From Lachnospiraceae bacterium C6A11 (GTDB taxonomy: Bacteria; Bacillota; Clostridia; Lachnospirales; Lachnospiraceae), in NCBI GenBank assembly GCA_000702245.1, contig JNKY01000010.1, positions 372,001 to 436,000 of the forward strand: a stretch of DNA of 64,000 nucleotides. Reading direction: 5' to 3'. Below are positions 36,298 through 45,878 of the stretch, one piece after another. A program made the position numbers and the translations under genes. The notes under the pieces were generated by a model. That model made no database searches, was not told the DNA's origin, and worked only from the letters and a program-made list of their open reading frames with translations. Within the stretch, counting starts at the first letter, position 1; the number at the start of each line of letters is the position of its first letter.

Positions 36298-37545
36298 ATG
36301 TATAGCTTTGACGAAATCTTAAAGGTTGACCCTGAAGTTGCAGCGGCTATGACCGATGAGATAACAAGACAGAACGTAAACTTAGAGCTTATTGCCTCAG
36401 AGAACATCGCTTCCAAGGCAGTTATGGCAGCTATGGGCAGCCCGCTCACAAACAAGTACGCAGAGGGTTATCCTGGAAAGAGATACTACGGCGGATGCCA
36501 GTATGTTGACGTTGTAGAGGATCTCGCAAGAGAGCGTGCAAAGGAGCTTTTCGGAGCTGAGTATGCAAACGTTCAGCCTCACTCAGGCGCACAGGCAAAT
36601 ATGGCTGTATTTTTTGCAATCATGAATCCTGGCGACACATATATGGGTATGTCACTTGACCACGGCGGACACCTGTCACACGGTTCACCTGTAAATATGT
36701 CAGGAAAGTATTTCAACTGTGTTCCTTATGGCGTAAATGACGAGGGACGTATCGACTATGATGAGGTTCTCAGAATTGCCAAGGAGTGCAAGCCTAAGAT
36801 GATCATCGCAGGTGCTTCTGCATACGCAAGAGCTATCGATTTCAAGAAGTTCCGTGAGATCGCTGACGAAGTTGGCGCAGTTCTTATGGTAGATATGGCT
36901 CACATCGCAGGTCTTATCGCAGCAGGTAAGCACATGAGTCCGATCCCATATGCTCACGTTACAACAACTACAACACACAAGACTCTTCGTGGACCAAGAG
37001 GCGGACTTATCCTCTGCAGCGAAGAGGTTAATGCAAAATACAACTTCAACAAGGCTATTTTCCCTGGAATCCAGGGCGGTCCTCTTATGCATGTTATCGC
37101 AGGTAAGGCTGTCTGCTTCAAGGAGGCTCTCTCACAGGAGTACAAGGAGTACATGGGAAGAGTTGTTGAGAACGCTTCAACACTTGCAAGCGCTCTTATC
37201 GACAGAGGCTTTGATATCGTTTCAGGCGGTACAGACAATCACCTTATGCTCGTAGACCTTAGACGTCTCGACATCTCAGGTAAGGAAGTTGAGAAGCTTC
37301 TTGATGAAGTTCACATTACAGTTAACAAGAATACAGTTCCAAATGACCCACGTTCTCCATTCGTAACAAGCGGTGTAAGAGTTGGTACTCCTGCAGTTAC
37401 AACAAGAGGCGCAGTTAAGGAAGATATGTATGTAATAGCTGATGCATTCAAGGCTGCTATCATCGATAAGGACAACGCAGCAGCAGAGGCTCTTGTAAAG
37501 AGTATTACAGATAAGTATCCACTGTATGGAGGCCAGGCTATGTAA
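36298..37545 (+). CDS. glyA: Serine hydroxymethyltransferase
   Basis: Interconverts serine and glycine with tetrahydrofolate. 415 residues, normal size. Motifs: [30 protein letters not shown] and the PLP-binding lysine at about residue 228 in [17 protein letters not shown] 36298 follows ATGGAGGACAAAAT, a good ribosome site; earlier in-frame codons to 36217 have none. No glycine or tetrahydrofolate riboswitch was recognised in the leader. Immediately after the stop is the structured element at 37549, then ftsH. Confidence 0.96.
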   Translation: MYSFDEILKVDPEVAAAMTDEITRQNVNLELIASENIASKAVMAAMGSPLTNKYAEGYPGKRYYGGCQYVDVVEDLARERAKELFGAEYANVQPHSGAQANMAVFFAIMNPGDTYMGMSLDHGGHLSHGSPVNMSGKYFNCVPYGVNDEGRIDYDEVLRIAKECKPKMIIAGASAYARAIDFKKFREIADEVGAVLMVDMAHIAGLIAAGKHMSPIPYAHVTTTTTHKTLRGPRGGLILCSEEVNAKYNFNKAIFPGIQGGPLMHVIAGKAVCFKEALSQEYKEYMGRVVENASTLASALIDRGFDIVSGGTDNHLMLVDLRRLDISGKEVEKLLDEVHITVNKNTVPNDPRSPFVTSGVRVGTPAVTTRGAVKEDMYVIADAFKAAIIDKDNAAAEALVKSITDKYPLYGGQAM

Positions 37546-37548
37546 TTC

Positions 37549-37647
37549 AGCCTGTGAGATCCGAACGGAGCGAGGATACGCGACACGAAGTGCGCCATGT
37601 GCGGAGCACATGCATAATCTGCGGAGCAGGTTATGGTATCACAGGCT
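37549..37647 (+). repeat. Structured multi-hairpin element between glyA and ftsH
   Basis: Outer arms AGCCTGTGA (37549-37557) and TCACAGGCT (37639-37647) are perfectly complementary and enclose four hairpins. They are ATCC/GGAT (37559-37577), GCGaCAC-GAA-GTGCGC (37580-37595), CATGTGC-GGA-GCACATG (37596-37612) and CATAATCTGC-GGA-GCAGGTTATG (37613-37635). The last two are back to back with identical GGA loops. It fills the intergenic gap exactly, from three bases after glyA to just before the ftsH ribosome site. Resembles a dispersed REP/MITE-like repeat. Confidence 0.7.
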
Positions 37648-37662
37648 AAATAAGGAGACAAA

Positions 37663-40218
37663 ATGGACAATAATCCAAATAACAGGAATAATGGGCAGCC
37701 ACCAAAGAAGGGACCTTCGGCGACGCTGATCATACTCATTATTTCAATCGTCCTTACCCTTGTTTTCTGGCAGCAGTACAATGCCTACAAAACATCCGGT
37801 GAGGAAGAGGTTTCATATGACAAATTTATTACGATGGTAGACCAGAAGGAAGTCGAGAAGGTTGAAATATACGACGAAAAGATATATTTCACCCCGAAGG
37901 AGCAGAGCGACATAACCAAGGACGTTACCTATTATGTTGTCAGGACCGACGACTACGGTCTGGTTGACCGTCTTGCAGCGGCAGATGTTAAGTTCTCGCA
38001 GATTGACGAGGGCGGAAATGCGATGATCCGTACGATCCTGTCCTACGTCATCATGATAGCTGTATTTTACATCTTTATGATGCTCATCATGAGAAGCGCC
38101 ACCAAGGGCGGCGGCATCATGGGCGGCGTCGGCAAGTCAAATGCCAAGATGTATGTGCAGAAGAAGACCGGTATCACCTTCAGGGATGTTGCCGGCGAGG
38201 AAGAGGCTAAGGAGTCACTGGTCGAGCTGGTTGATTTCCTTCACCAGCCTGAAAAATACACTGCTATCGGTGCGAAGCTGCCGAGAGGTGCCCTGCTTGT
38301 AGGCCCTCCGGGTACAGGTAAAACGCTTCTTGCGAAGGCTGTTGCGGGCGAGGCAAACGTGCCGTTCTTCTCTATTTCCGGTTCGGAATTCGTTGAGATG
38401 TATGTCGGTGTAGGTGCCAGCCGTGTAAGAGATCTTTTCAAACAGGCTAACCAGATGGCACCATGTATCATCTTCATCGACGAGATCGATGCGATCGGAC
38501 GCAGCCGTGATACCAGACATATGGGCGGTGATTCCGAGCGCGAGCAGACTCTTAACCAGCTGCTTTCTGAGATGGATGGTTTCGATACTTCAAAGGGTCT
38601 GATAGTCCTTGCGGCTACCAACAGACCTGAGGTTCTTGATAAGGCTCTCCTTCGTCCGGGACGTTTCGACAGACGTGTCATCGTTGAGAAGCCTGATATG
38701 AAGGGCCGTGAAGACATCATCAGGGTTCATGCGAAGAATGTTAAGCTTGATGAGACAGTAAATATACATGAGCTTGCACTTGCCACAAGTGGTGCGGTTG
38801 GTGCAGACCTTGCAAATATTGTAAATGAGGCTGCCCTCCTTGCGGTTCGTAAGGGCAGAAGTCTCGTATCCCAGAAGGACCTGATCGAGTCGGTCGAGGT
38901 TGTATTTGCGGGTAAGGAGAAGAAGGACAGGATTCTCAGCAAGGAAGAGAAGTCGATCGTTGCTTACCACGAGACCGGTCACGCGCTTCTCACAACGCTT
39001 CAGAAGCATTCGATGCCTGTTCAGAGGATCACCATCATTCCGAGAACCATGGGTTCACTCGGTTATGTATGGCAGGTTCCTGAAGAGGAAAAATACCTCG
39101 AGACCAAGGCTGAGCTCGAGGCTCGTATAGTAGTTACGATGGGCGGTCGTGCAGCAGAAGAGCTGAAGTTCAATTCTGTTACGACAGGTGCCGCAAATGA
39201 TATCGAGCAGGCAACCAAGATCGCTAAGGCGATGGTTACCATGTACGGTATGTCAGACCGTTTCGGTATGGTGCAGATGGAGGAAACTACCGGACAGTAC
39301 CTCGACAACAGGTCTTACTATAACTGCTCAGACAGAACAGCGGCTATGGTTGATGAAGAGATCAGACTCATCATCAAGAGATGCTATGACAAGGCTATCA
39401 TGCTCCTCAAGAAGAATGAGAAGATACTTGATGCGGTTGCATCCTTCCTCGTTGAGCACGAGACCATAACCGGTGAGGAGTTCATGGACATCTTCAACCA
39501 GATCACCAAGAATCAGAAGGCGGTCTATGAGGTTGAAGAGCCATCTATGAAATACCCTGTTAGAGGCAGTTCATCATTCTCTGTTAAGGTTTCCGATGCT
39601 GTTGACGCTAAGGATGCCAAGGCTTTAAAGAAGCTTGAAAAGGCTGAAAAGGCTGATAAGAAGGCCGAGAAGAAGGCTGAAAAGAAAGCCAAGAAGGAAA
39701 AAAAAGAAGCCAAGCTGAAGACAATCCTGAAGGGCGTTAAAGGCAAGGATAAATACAAGGCTTACAAGGAATACGAAGCTAGTGACGAGTACTACGGTAA
39801 GTTCTCGATGGGCGACGATGATGACGATGACGACGATGATATCATCGTTGGCGGAAATACAGAAGCATCTTCTGAAAGAGTAACACCTGTTGCACCAACT
39901 GCTTCGGATAGACCGGAAGATAAGGCGATATTTGAGAAGAATAGTACTTATATTTCGAATCCTGAAACAGTCACAGGTTCATACAGGGAAAGAAAACCTG
40001 AGGATTATGAGCCGGCTGCAGTTGAGGATGAAGCTGATGAAACAAATGAAACAGTTTTAAACGAGGGTGTTGAAGCTGGATCAGTAGATTCACAGTCATC
40101 TGACGCTTCAAAGGATTCCGAAAAGGTTGCTATGCCTTGGGAGAATTACCCAACAGCTGAAGATAAGAGATCTGAAGCTGAGGAAAACTCAGAGGGTAAT
40201 GATTCCGAGGAAGAATAA
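37663..40218 (+). CDS. ftsH: ATP-dependent zinc metalloprotease FtsH with extended charged tail
   Basis: 851 residues, about 200 longer than usual. Two transmembrane helices (about 20-37 and 123-143) flank the FtsH extracellular domain. The AAA module has Walker A GPPGTGKT (214-221), Walker B IIFIDEID (269-276) and the second-region RPGRFDRRV. The protease site HETGH is at 436-440. After about 620 comes a tail with Lys/Ala/Glu-rich coiled sequence ([19 protein letters not shown]), nine Asp in a row near 720, and an acidic Ser/Glu end. FtsH degrades membrane and regulatory proteins. The tail is not part of the conserved enzyme; it could be a substrate- or membrane-binding extension. Confidence 0.95.
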   Translation: MDNNPNNRNNGQPPKKGPSATLIILIISIVLTLVFWQQYNAYKTSGEEEVSYDKFITMVDQKEVEKVEIYDEKIYFTPKEQSDITKDVTYYVVRTDDYGLVDRLAAADVKFSQIDEGGNAMIRTILSYVIMIAVFYIFMMLIMRSATKGGGIMGGVGKSNAKMYVQKKTGITFRDVAGEEEAKESLVELVDFLHQPEKYTAIGAKLPRGALLVGPPGTGKTLLAKAVAGEANVPFFSISGSEFVEMYVGVGASRVRDLFKQANQMAPCIIFIDEIDAIGRSRDTRHMGGDSEREQTLNQLLSEMDGFDTSKGLIVLAATNRPEVLDKALLRPGRFDRRVIVEKPDMKGREDIIRVHAKNVKLDETVNIHELALATSGAVGADLANIVNEAALLAVRKGRSLVSQKDLIESVEVVFAGKEKKDRILSKEEKSIVAYHETGHALLTTLQKHSMPVQRITIIPRTMGSLGYVWQVPEEEKYLETKAELEARIVVTMGGRAAEELKFNSVTTGAANDIEQATKIAKAMVTMYGMSDRFGMVQMEETTGQYLDNRSYYNCSDRTAAMVDEEIRLIIKRCYDKAIMLLKKNEKILDAVASFLVEHETITGEEFMDIFNQITKNQKAVYEVEEPSMKYPVRGSSSFSVKVSDAVDAKDAKALKKLEKAEKADKKAEKKAEKKAKKEKKEAKLKTILKGVKGKDKYKAYKEYEASDEYYGKFSMGDDDDDDDDDIIVGGNTEASSERVTPVAPTASDRPEDKAIFEKNSTYISNPETVTGSYRERKPEDYEPAAVEDEADETNETVLNEGVEAGSVDSQSSDASKDSEKVAMPWENYPTAEDKRSEAEENSEGNDSEEE

Positions 40219-40303
40219 TGGCGTAATCGTTGGCGGACAACATTAAAGCTGGCAGTTTGTTCTTTTAGAACGTTGTAGACAACCATAAAACTAACAAAAA
40301 GGA

Positions 40304-40345
40304 GAGGCAAGAGTTATACATTGGTATAACCTGCCTCTTTTTTTG
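40304..40345 (+). terminator. Terminator of ftsH
   Basis: AGAGGCA/TGCCTCT plus inner GTTATAC/GTATAAC with an ATTG loop, then TTTTTT. Confidence 0.9.
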
Positions 40346-40430
40346 CGTGTATTATCTGAATTATAGTATTCCGGAGGGAATAACTGTAAAAATATCTCTT
40401 GAGGAATACAAGGTGAAATAGTATGCAATA

Positions 40431-41876
40431 TCACTTTTCAGTTTGCATCTTGCGGACGGCGTCGACACGGGATGAACACTCGGTCTTCTTCAGAAGATTG
40501 GAGATGTGGAAGCGCACAGTGCTCTTCGAAATAAAATATTTTTCGGAAATCTCATTGTCACTGAGGCCGTCCTTGATACATCCAAGGATCTCGGCTTCTC
40601 TGGCAGTGAGATTGTATTTTTTAGCGAAACGTGCAAGTATGGACTCTTCGGATTCCTCAACGACCGGCTCTGCCTTCGGTAATTTATTAAGCATATAGTA
40701 GACGAAGAGTACGAGCAGGATAGAATAAACAGCGGTTGAAACAAGGAGCTGCGCGATCAGCGGAACGGTCACAAAGTAAAAAACGACCATGACGACCACG
40801 TCAACGATTCTTGAAAGCATAAGACCGAAGGCTGCGAAGGGCAGCAGGCACGCTGAATCCTTCTTCAGATCCGAAAATGCAACGACTCTGTAGACAGCAA
40901 CAAACCCTATGAACAGGTAGCTTAGGCAGACCGCCAGGGTGCCGTTCTTGCTGTGGAATAGAATGGTTGTCGCAATCAGCGGGTAAGTCAGGCTGGCAAG
41001 TGTGATAAGCTCGCCGAGCTGCCTTGATTTATCGATGATGAAGCCGGCACAGATGAGTCCGACTGCATAAAATGCTCTCGCCAGCGTGAAGTTGACGTTT
41101 GAGGTTCCCGGAAGGGAAAGGTAGAGTCCTGAACCGACCGAGCTCACGAATGACATGATGAGTATGAAGATAGTGAGCCAGCGGAAGGTGCGCTTGACAG
41201 TGGCAATATGTTCAGGGCTGCTTGATGGGTCGATTTCAGCAGGAACCGTATCAGTGCTGCTTTCGACCCCTTTATTTGAAGTAAATATCTCGTCCGGAGG
41301 AAGAATGGGAATATCCTCGCCGTAATAAACCGTCATGATCGTAAATAGTGCGAACATTATGTAAACAAAAACTGCTGAATCAGATGTCAGAAACCTTGAG
41401 CCGTCGATAAGAGTCAGGAAGTAAGTTCCGACCGAAGCAACAGCATAGCTGAAGCCGTAGGATTTACCGATGTCTCCCGGCTTCACGAAAGCTGAGAGCA
41501 TGCAAAGGTAGTAGCCAAAATACAGTCCAACAAGAAGATTGAAGAGGCTTCCGAAGATAACTATGGCCGGTCCGTTTTTGATGAGAAGCATACATGCCAT
41601 AATTGGGATGCCGATGAGAAGCAGAAGAATGAATGTGTTTTTCTTTCTGAAGAATCTTGAGGATTTGCGGATTCCAAAGATAAAGAGAAGGATGCCGGCG
41701 GCCTGCAGAAAATAATTCAGTCCTGACGTGATGAGGTCCACCATCTCGTCGCTGTAATAATCCGTGAGCAGGTACATCTGCGACATATAGGCCGAGCCTG
41801 TATAGAAAAAGCAGAATGCTACAAGCATCGTGTACAGTATCGCCTTATTGTTTTTCATTCCTCTGATCTTATCCAT
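40431..41876 (-). CDS. LuxR-type regulator with 12-TM MFS-like domain
   Basis: 481 residues. About twelve hydrophobic helices fill residues 10-410, interrupted by a central hydrophilic loop (PPDEIFTSNKGVESSTD), as in MFS-like permeases. A LuxR/GerE helix-turn-helix (about 415-478) follows: LTAREAEILGCIKDGLSDNEISEKY then STVRFHISNLLKKT. This makes a membrane-embedded transcription factor that could sense a transported or bound ligand. The start has AAAGGA seven bases upstream. Its promoter and a perfect inverted repeat at the transcription start suggest autoregulation. The divergent neighbour is a secreted wall protein and a likely target. Confidence 0.88.
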   Translation of the reverse strand: MDKIRGMKNNKAILYTMLVAFCFFYTGSAYMSQMYLLTDYYSDEMVDLITSGLNYFLQAAGILLFIFGIRKSSRFFRKKNTFILLLLIGIPIMACMLLIKNGPAIVIFGSLFNLLVGLYFGYYLCMLSAFVKPGDIGKSYGFSYAVASVGTYFLTLIDGSRFLTSDSAVFVYIMFALFTIMTVYYGEDIPILPPDEIFTSNKGVESSTDTVPAEIDPSSSPEHIATVKRTFRWLTIFILIMSFVSSVGSGLYLSLPGTSNVNFTLARAFYAVGLICAGFIIDKSRQLGELITLASLTYPLIATTILFHSKNGTLAVCLSYLFIGFVAVYRVVAFSDLKKDSACLLPFAAFGLMLSRIVDVVVMVVFYFVTVPLIAQLLVSTAVYSILLVLFVYYMLNKLPKAEPVVEESEESILARFAKKYNLTAREAEILGCIKDGLSDNEISEKYFISKSTVRFHISNLLKKTECSSRVDAVRKMQTEK

Positions 41877-41907
41877 GGTATATCCTTTTCATAGCTTGTA
41901 TTTCTGT

Positions 41908-41965
41908 TGTGTCAGCACGAGTCTGACACATAAAAGATTTTACCATAATTACGGATTTTGAACAA
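41908..41965 (-). promoter_or_regulatory. Promoter and operator of the LuxR-type regulator
   Basis: Minus strand -35 TTGTTC (41965-41960), 17 bases, -10 TAAAAT (41942-41937). Just downstream is a perfect 8-bp inverted repeat TGTGTCAG-N7-CTGACACA (41908-41930), placed over the early transcribed region. Good candidate for the LuxR binding site. Confidence 0.6.
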
Positions 41966-42151
41966 TGTTTTAGGCAATTTAGTAATAAATAGTTCGAAAA
42001 ACCACGTATTTGCGTGCCCTGTTACTAATCAAACAAGATTTTTTGAAGGGGTTATGTTATGATTATCGTGAATTGATATGCTTCATTTGGATCATGTCAT
42101 GAAAGAAACTATATTTCGCAAAATCGGGAAGGGTTTAAAGGAGGAGTGAAA

Positions 42152-44839
42152 ATGGCAAAAAAGAAGAAAAAAATCAGGGGGTTAAGCCTATTGATGAGTT
42201 TTATACTCTGCGTAGGATTCTGCCTGGGTGGTATACCATCAAAGGAAATCTTTGCGGATTCCGAGGGGCAGGAAGAGGTTGCTACGCCGGGAGATCCGGC
42301 CGGTCAGGATGAAGAGACCGTTAAGGGTGAACCGGGCAATGAGCAGGACAGCTTGCAGATAAAAGGACAGGCCGATGAGCAGGACGGCGAGCAGATCAAG
42401 GAACCGAATGACGGCCAGCATGGCGACCCAAATGATGGTCAGAATGATGGACAAAACAATCAGAACAATGCCAGACAGATCCAGATACAGTTCACCGGCA
42501 AGGATAAGGGTGAAGGCAAGTTTGAATTTACAGTTGACGATATTGTATTTACAGCAACATTCGTTGGAGGAAAAGTGAATGATGCGAAGGATACATGGAC
42601 TGTAACGGACGGTGATTATAGCTGCAAGATTTCATTTAGTGATACGTTTGACCGTGACAGGTATGAGGTTAAGCTTTTATCTACTACAGATGACTTTGCT
42701 GCACCGCTGAAGATGACCGGAGATAATGAGGCGCTGGTATTTAACGAAAGCTATCATCTCCAGGATACGATGAAACTCACATTTGTTAAAAGGAGTAATA
42801 ACGGACAGGGCAATCAGGGACCTGCTCCGGGCAATGCAACAGCCGTAATAAACTTGAGCGGACCAGAAGGCAGCTGGAACCTGTCTCCGATTGTTTATGA
42901 ACCATATGATGTAGAAAACTCTGATGGCACCTGGAGTGCTCCTTATGCAAGATATGCCTTTGTTGCTGATCTCTCCATAAACAAAGGAGAAAGAACCGAA
43001 GGTATCGGACATTATGATAAAAAGAGCGATGTAAAAGGTCTTGCTAAACAGGAGATCACCTTTAACAAGGGAGATAACGACACAACCGCAAGCTTCACTT
43101 TTGCAACAAACTGGGGCGACAGGATCGAAGAGATTATCATCAATAATAAGAAGTACAACATACCGCTTAATTATGACAATAGATATGACTGGTTGGTAGC
43201 TTTTAACGGTCAGAATATCAGCTTCGACATCGATGTTGACCTTCCACAGCCTGATAAGGATGGAAAATACAACTTTGATGTACAGCTGAAGGTCAGACCT
43301 ATTACAGAGAAGGAATGCTTCATCGGTAACTTCCTCTGGTCTAAGGATGAGCATTTTGCTCCGGATGGACCTGATCCGAGTGACCTTTACATAGGCCATT
43401 CATCACTTATTCTTGAGTCTGTTGACTTTAATAACGGTAAAGAGAATATTCATTGGCAGATAGACGTAGAGGACGATGGAACCGATCAGGAATATGCATA
43501 TGAGAAGGATGGAGTTAAATACGACTATGCGCATTTCTCTATGAAATATCCTCCAGATGACTGTTCGATGGGTGAGATGGTTATCCCTGAGGGCGCTGAA
43601 GTAACCATGAAGATAGTTCCGGAATACGGCTATCAGGTTAAGTATTTCACAGGCGTTGACTTCGATGAAGGAAATGTCAAGCTGCAGGGTGGACAGTGCG
43701 AATTTACCTTTATTGTTGGAAGAGGCAACTTCCATATCGGCGCAAAGGTTGAAGAACAGGCGGATGATGTTGTAAGTGAGTCATCATTTATTACCGGCGG
43801 CGGAGTTGTGGTTCCTGAAGGACTTATCAATTCCGGTAGTGCGAGAATCAATATCACCGATCCGGAGCTTTCAGAGGAGAAGAAGGACGAATTCCTTGAT
43901 GTAGCTTTCGATGAGGGACTTGATATTAAGGCAATCGTTGATCTTAATCTGAAGCAGGTTTATTTCAAAGGAATGGGCGATGATACCCAGGTTTGGGAGA
44001 ATGATATCGACCTTACGAAGATGGATGATGATGAAAGCATTCTCGTTGGTCTTGAAATGCCTGAAGGCATGACAGAAGAAGACGGCGTGGCTATTATTCA
44101 TAATATTGATGATGGTGAAGAATTTGAGGTAATCGAACCGCTCGGAATAGTAGATGGTTTGGTTGTCTTTGAGACAAGAGGTTTCTCTAATTATGCGCTT
44201 GCTGTTGAGGATGCTTTTGAAGAGTCGAGCGACGATTGGGACAGAGTAGATGTAAAGGACAAGAATACCGGAGTTTCAGCTTCAATCCTTGCACCTGATT
44301 CGGCTGATAATTATAAGCTTGTTGTTAAGGATGAGCTGGAGGGTGATAGCCCTGAGGAAATTGCAGCTGTAAAGAAGGCTATGGGAATACCTGATGAATA
44401 TGAGGTTCTGAGAGGTTACTCTGTAACAGTTGTTTCTTCAGATCCTGATGTTGTGGGAGAATTCTACGGCAGAAAACCGATCATAAGTATTCCGATAAGT
44501 GATCTTACGGATAAATACGAGAACTTTACGGTTCTTGCTGTTTATGATAACGGTGCTATCGATGAAGATGGCTTAGGTTTTGATTATGAATTCATTACTC
44601 CGACGATTAAGGATGGAATGGCTGTATTTGAGGCTGAGATTGGCGGAACGTTCGTTATCCTCGGTATCGAGAAGAAGGCTGCTCAGGAAGCTGACATTGA
44701 GCCGGCAAAGAATGCTGACACATCACCGGCGACCGGTGACAGCAGTGATCCTGCACTTATGTTTATGCTTCTTATAGCTTCGGCAGGCATGATCATCCTG
44801 CTGAGGAAGAAGAGTAAGGAAGACGGTAGAGAACAGTAA
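42152..44839 (+). CDS. Secreted surface protein with sortase-like anchor
   Basis: About 895 residues. Signal peptide at about 10-38 (LLMSFILCVGFCLGG). A Gln/Asp/Asn-rich linker (to about 115) follows, then several beta-rich domains that are not recognised; one piece (VPEYGYQVKYFTGVDF) resembles bacterial Ig-like or InlB-type repeats. The C-terminus is SPATGD, a hydrophobic helix and RKKSKEDGREQ, which matches the form of a sortase sorting signal with SPxTG in place of LPxTG. Probably covalently attached to peptidoglycan. ATG 42152 follows AAAGGAGG; a GTG six bases before lies in the ribosome site. No sortase gene is nearby. Confidence 0.8.
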   Translation: MAKKKKKIRGLSLLMSFILCVGFCLGGIPSKEIFADSEGQEEVATPGDPAGQDEETVKGEPGNEQDSLQIKGQADEQDGEQIKEPNDGQHGDPNDGQNDGQNNQNNARQIQIQFTGKDKGEGKFEFTVDDIVFTATFVGGKVNDAKDTWTVTDGDYSCKISFSDTFDRDRYEVKLLSTTDDFAAPLKMTGDNEALVFNESYHLQDTMKLTFVKRSNNGQGNQGPAPGNATAVINLSGPEGSWNLSPIVYEPYDVENSDGTWSAPYARYAFVADLSINKGERTEGIGHYDKKSDVKGLAKQEITFNKGDNDTTASFTFATNWGDRIEEIIINNKKYNIPLNYDNRYDWLVAFNGQNISFDIDVDLPQPDKDGKYNFDVQLKVRPITEKECFIGNFLWSKDEHFAPDGPDPSDLYIGHSSLILESVDFNNGKENIHWQIDVEDDGTDQEYAYEKDGVKYDYAHFSMKYPPDDCSMGEMVIPEGAEVTMKIVPEYGYQVKYFTGVDFDEGNVKLQGGQCEFTFIVGRGNFHIGAKVEEQADDVVSESSFITGGGVVVPEGLINSGSARINITDPELSEEKKDEFLDVAFDEGLDIKAIVDLNLKQVYFKGMGDDTQVWENDIDLTKMDDDESILVGLEMPEGMTEEDGVAIIHNIDDGEEFEVIEPLGIVDGLVVFETRGFSNYALAVEDAFEESSDDWDRVDVKDKNTGVSASILAPDSADNYKLVVKDELEGDSPEEIAAVKKAMGIPDEYEVLRGYSVTVVSSDPDVVGEFYGRKPIISIPISDLTDKYENFTVLAVYDNGAIDEDGLGFDYEFITPTIKDGMAVFEAEIGGTFVILGIEKKAAQEADIEPAKNADTSPATGDSSDPALMFMLLIASAGMIILLRKKSKEDGREQ

Positions 44840-44912
44840 GAAAGAATGAAATAAAGAAAGTGAATAAAGAAAGAGACGAAAGATAGTTTCGTACGTTATT
44901 CCTCAAAAACAA

Positions 44913-44943
44913 GGGGCTGCTCGATTTGAGCAGCCCCATTACT
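44913..44943. terminator. Bidirectional terminator between the surface protein and yfbR-like gene
   Basis: GGGGCTGCTC and GAGCAGCCCC (44913-44937) form a perfect 10-bp stem with a 5-base loop. The minus-strand reading is followed by TTGTTTTT; the plus-strand reading by a shorter T-rich tract. Confidence 0.85.
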
Positions 44944-44944
44944 T

Positions 44945-45544
44945 TTATTTCCCTGACAGTTCGTCCAGTGTCTTGCCGTAAGATGGTATGAAATCATTCA
45001 TGAAATCAACTATTTCAGGAAGCTCTGCGGACATTGAGCCGAGCTTATTTTCGATGCTCTTCTTGGCACTGCGGAACTCTCTGTTTCCGGAGTTTTCCTC
45101 TTCGATACATTTGATGTAAGCGGAGAGCTTATCGGCAGCTTTAACGAGACGACGCATATAGCGGTCATCCTCAGTTGGCTCAGCGCGATAGAGCTTCTCG
45201 AATTCCGGCCTAAGGTCGTTTGGAAGCTCGTTCAGAAGCTTTTTCTCGGCTATCGATTCAACCTCCTTGTAGGCTGACTGAATGCCTTCGTTGTAGTATT
45301 TTACAGGGGTTGGCATGTCGCCTGTGATGATCTCAGATGAGTCATGATAGAGCCCGATAAGAGCTGCCTTGTCAGCGTCGAGGTTTTTGCCGTGACGCAC
45401 ATTTCCGATGACGCAGAGTGCGTGTGCGATCATCGCAACCTCCAGACTGTGCTCGGACAGATTCTCAGCGCGTGAGTTTCTCATCAGTGCCCAGCGTTCG
45501 ATATATTTCATTCTTGATATTGTTGCAAAAAAATTATAGCTCAT
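44945..45544 (-). CDS. yfbR: 5'-deoxynucleotidase, YfbR-like HD-domain
   Basis: 199 residues, the usual size. Family features: RMKYIERWALMRN, ENLSEHSLEVA (His32), YHDSSEIITGDMPTPVKY (His67, Asp68) and KAADKLSAYIKCIEEE. The HD residues bind a divalent metal and hydrolyse dNMPs to deoxynucleosides, helping dNTP balance. GGAAGGTAAAAAGT precedes the ATG. Single gene convergent with the surface protein gene. Confidence 0.92.
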   Translation of the reverse strand: MSYNFFATISRMKYIERWALMRNSRAENLSEHSLEVAMIAHALCVIGNVRHGKNLDADKAALIGLYHDSSEIITGDMPTPVKYYNEGIQSAYKEVESIAEKKLLNELPNDLRPEFEKLYRAEPTEDDRYMRRLVKAADKLSAYIKCIEEENSGNREFRSAKKSIENKLGSMSAELPEIVDFMNDFIPSYGKTLDELSGK

Positions 45545-45878
45545 ACTTTTTACCTTCCACGAATAGATTCAGATACATAATTTACTCACAGGAGCCGTTA
45601 GAACACCGTCCGTGATCAATATGTGCAATAGTAATTCTAAGGCCTGCAGAGGCAATATGCAAGAAAGAAATATTATCTAATGATATTTAGTACAGTTTGT
45701 AGTACAATGAGATTTGTAGTGAAATGAATTGAAAGTTTGTAGTACATTGAGATTTGTAGTGAAATGAATTGAAAGTTTGTAGTACATTGAGATTTGTAGG
45801 GTAACCTGTTGAAAGCTTGAGATGGACTTCTGCCCGGGGTAGCAGACACAGGGCGTAATATGCAGGAGGAACAGGTGT
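45545..45878. other. Intergenic region with a tandem repeat
   Basis: No gene seen in 334 bases. Holds the yfbR leader on one side, the 40-bp tandem repeat (45695-45799) and a short TCTGC/GCAGA hairpin (about 45828-45847) before the DHH gene ribosome site GCAGGAGGA. Confidence 0.6.
45695..45799 (+). repeat. 40-bp tandem repeat, 2.6 copies
   Basis: Units at 45695-45734, 45735-45774 and a partial copy at 45775-45799. Copy 1 and copy 2 differ at one base (ACAATG/ACATTG). Each unit looks like two diverged 20-bp halves both containing TTTGTAGT. Non-coding, about 80-180 bases upstream of the DHH gene. Confidence 0.92.

Noticed and set aside
45695-45799. CRISPR-like repeat array
   Set aside because: Units are adjacent with no spacers, only 2.6 copies and no cas genes nearby; this is a simple tandem repeat.
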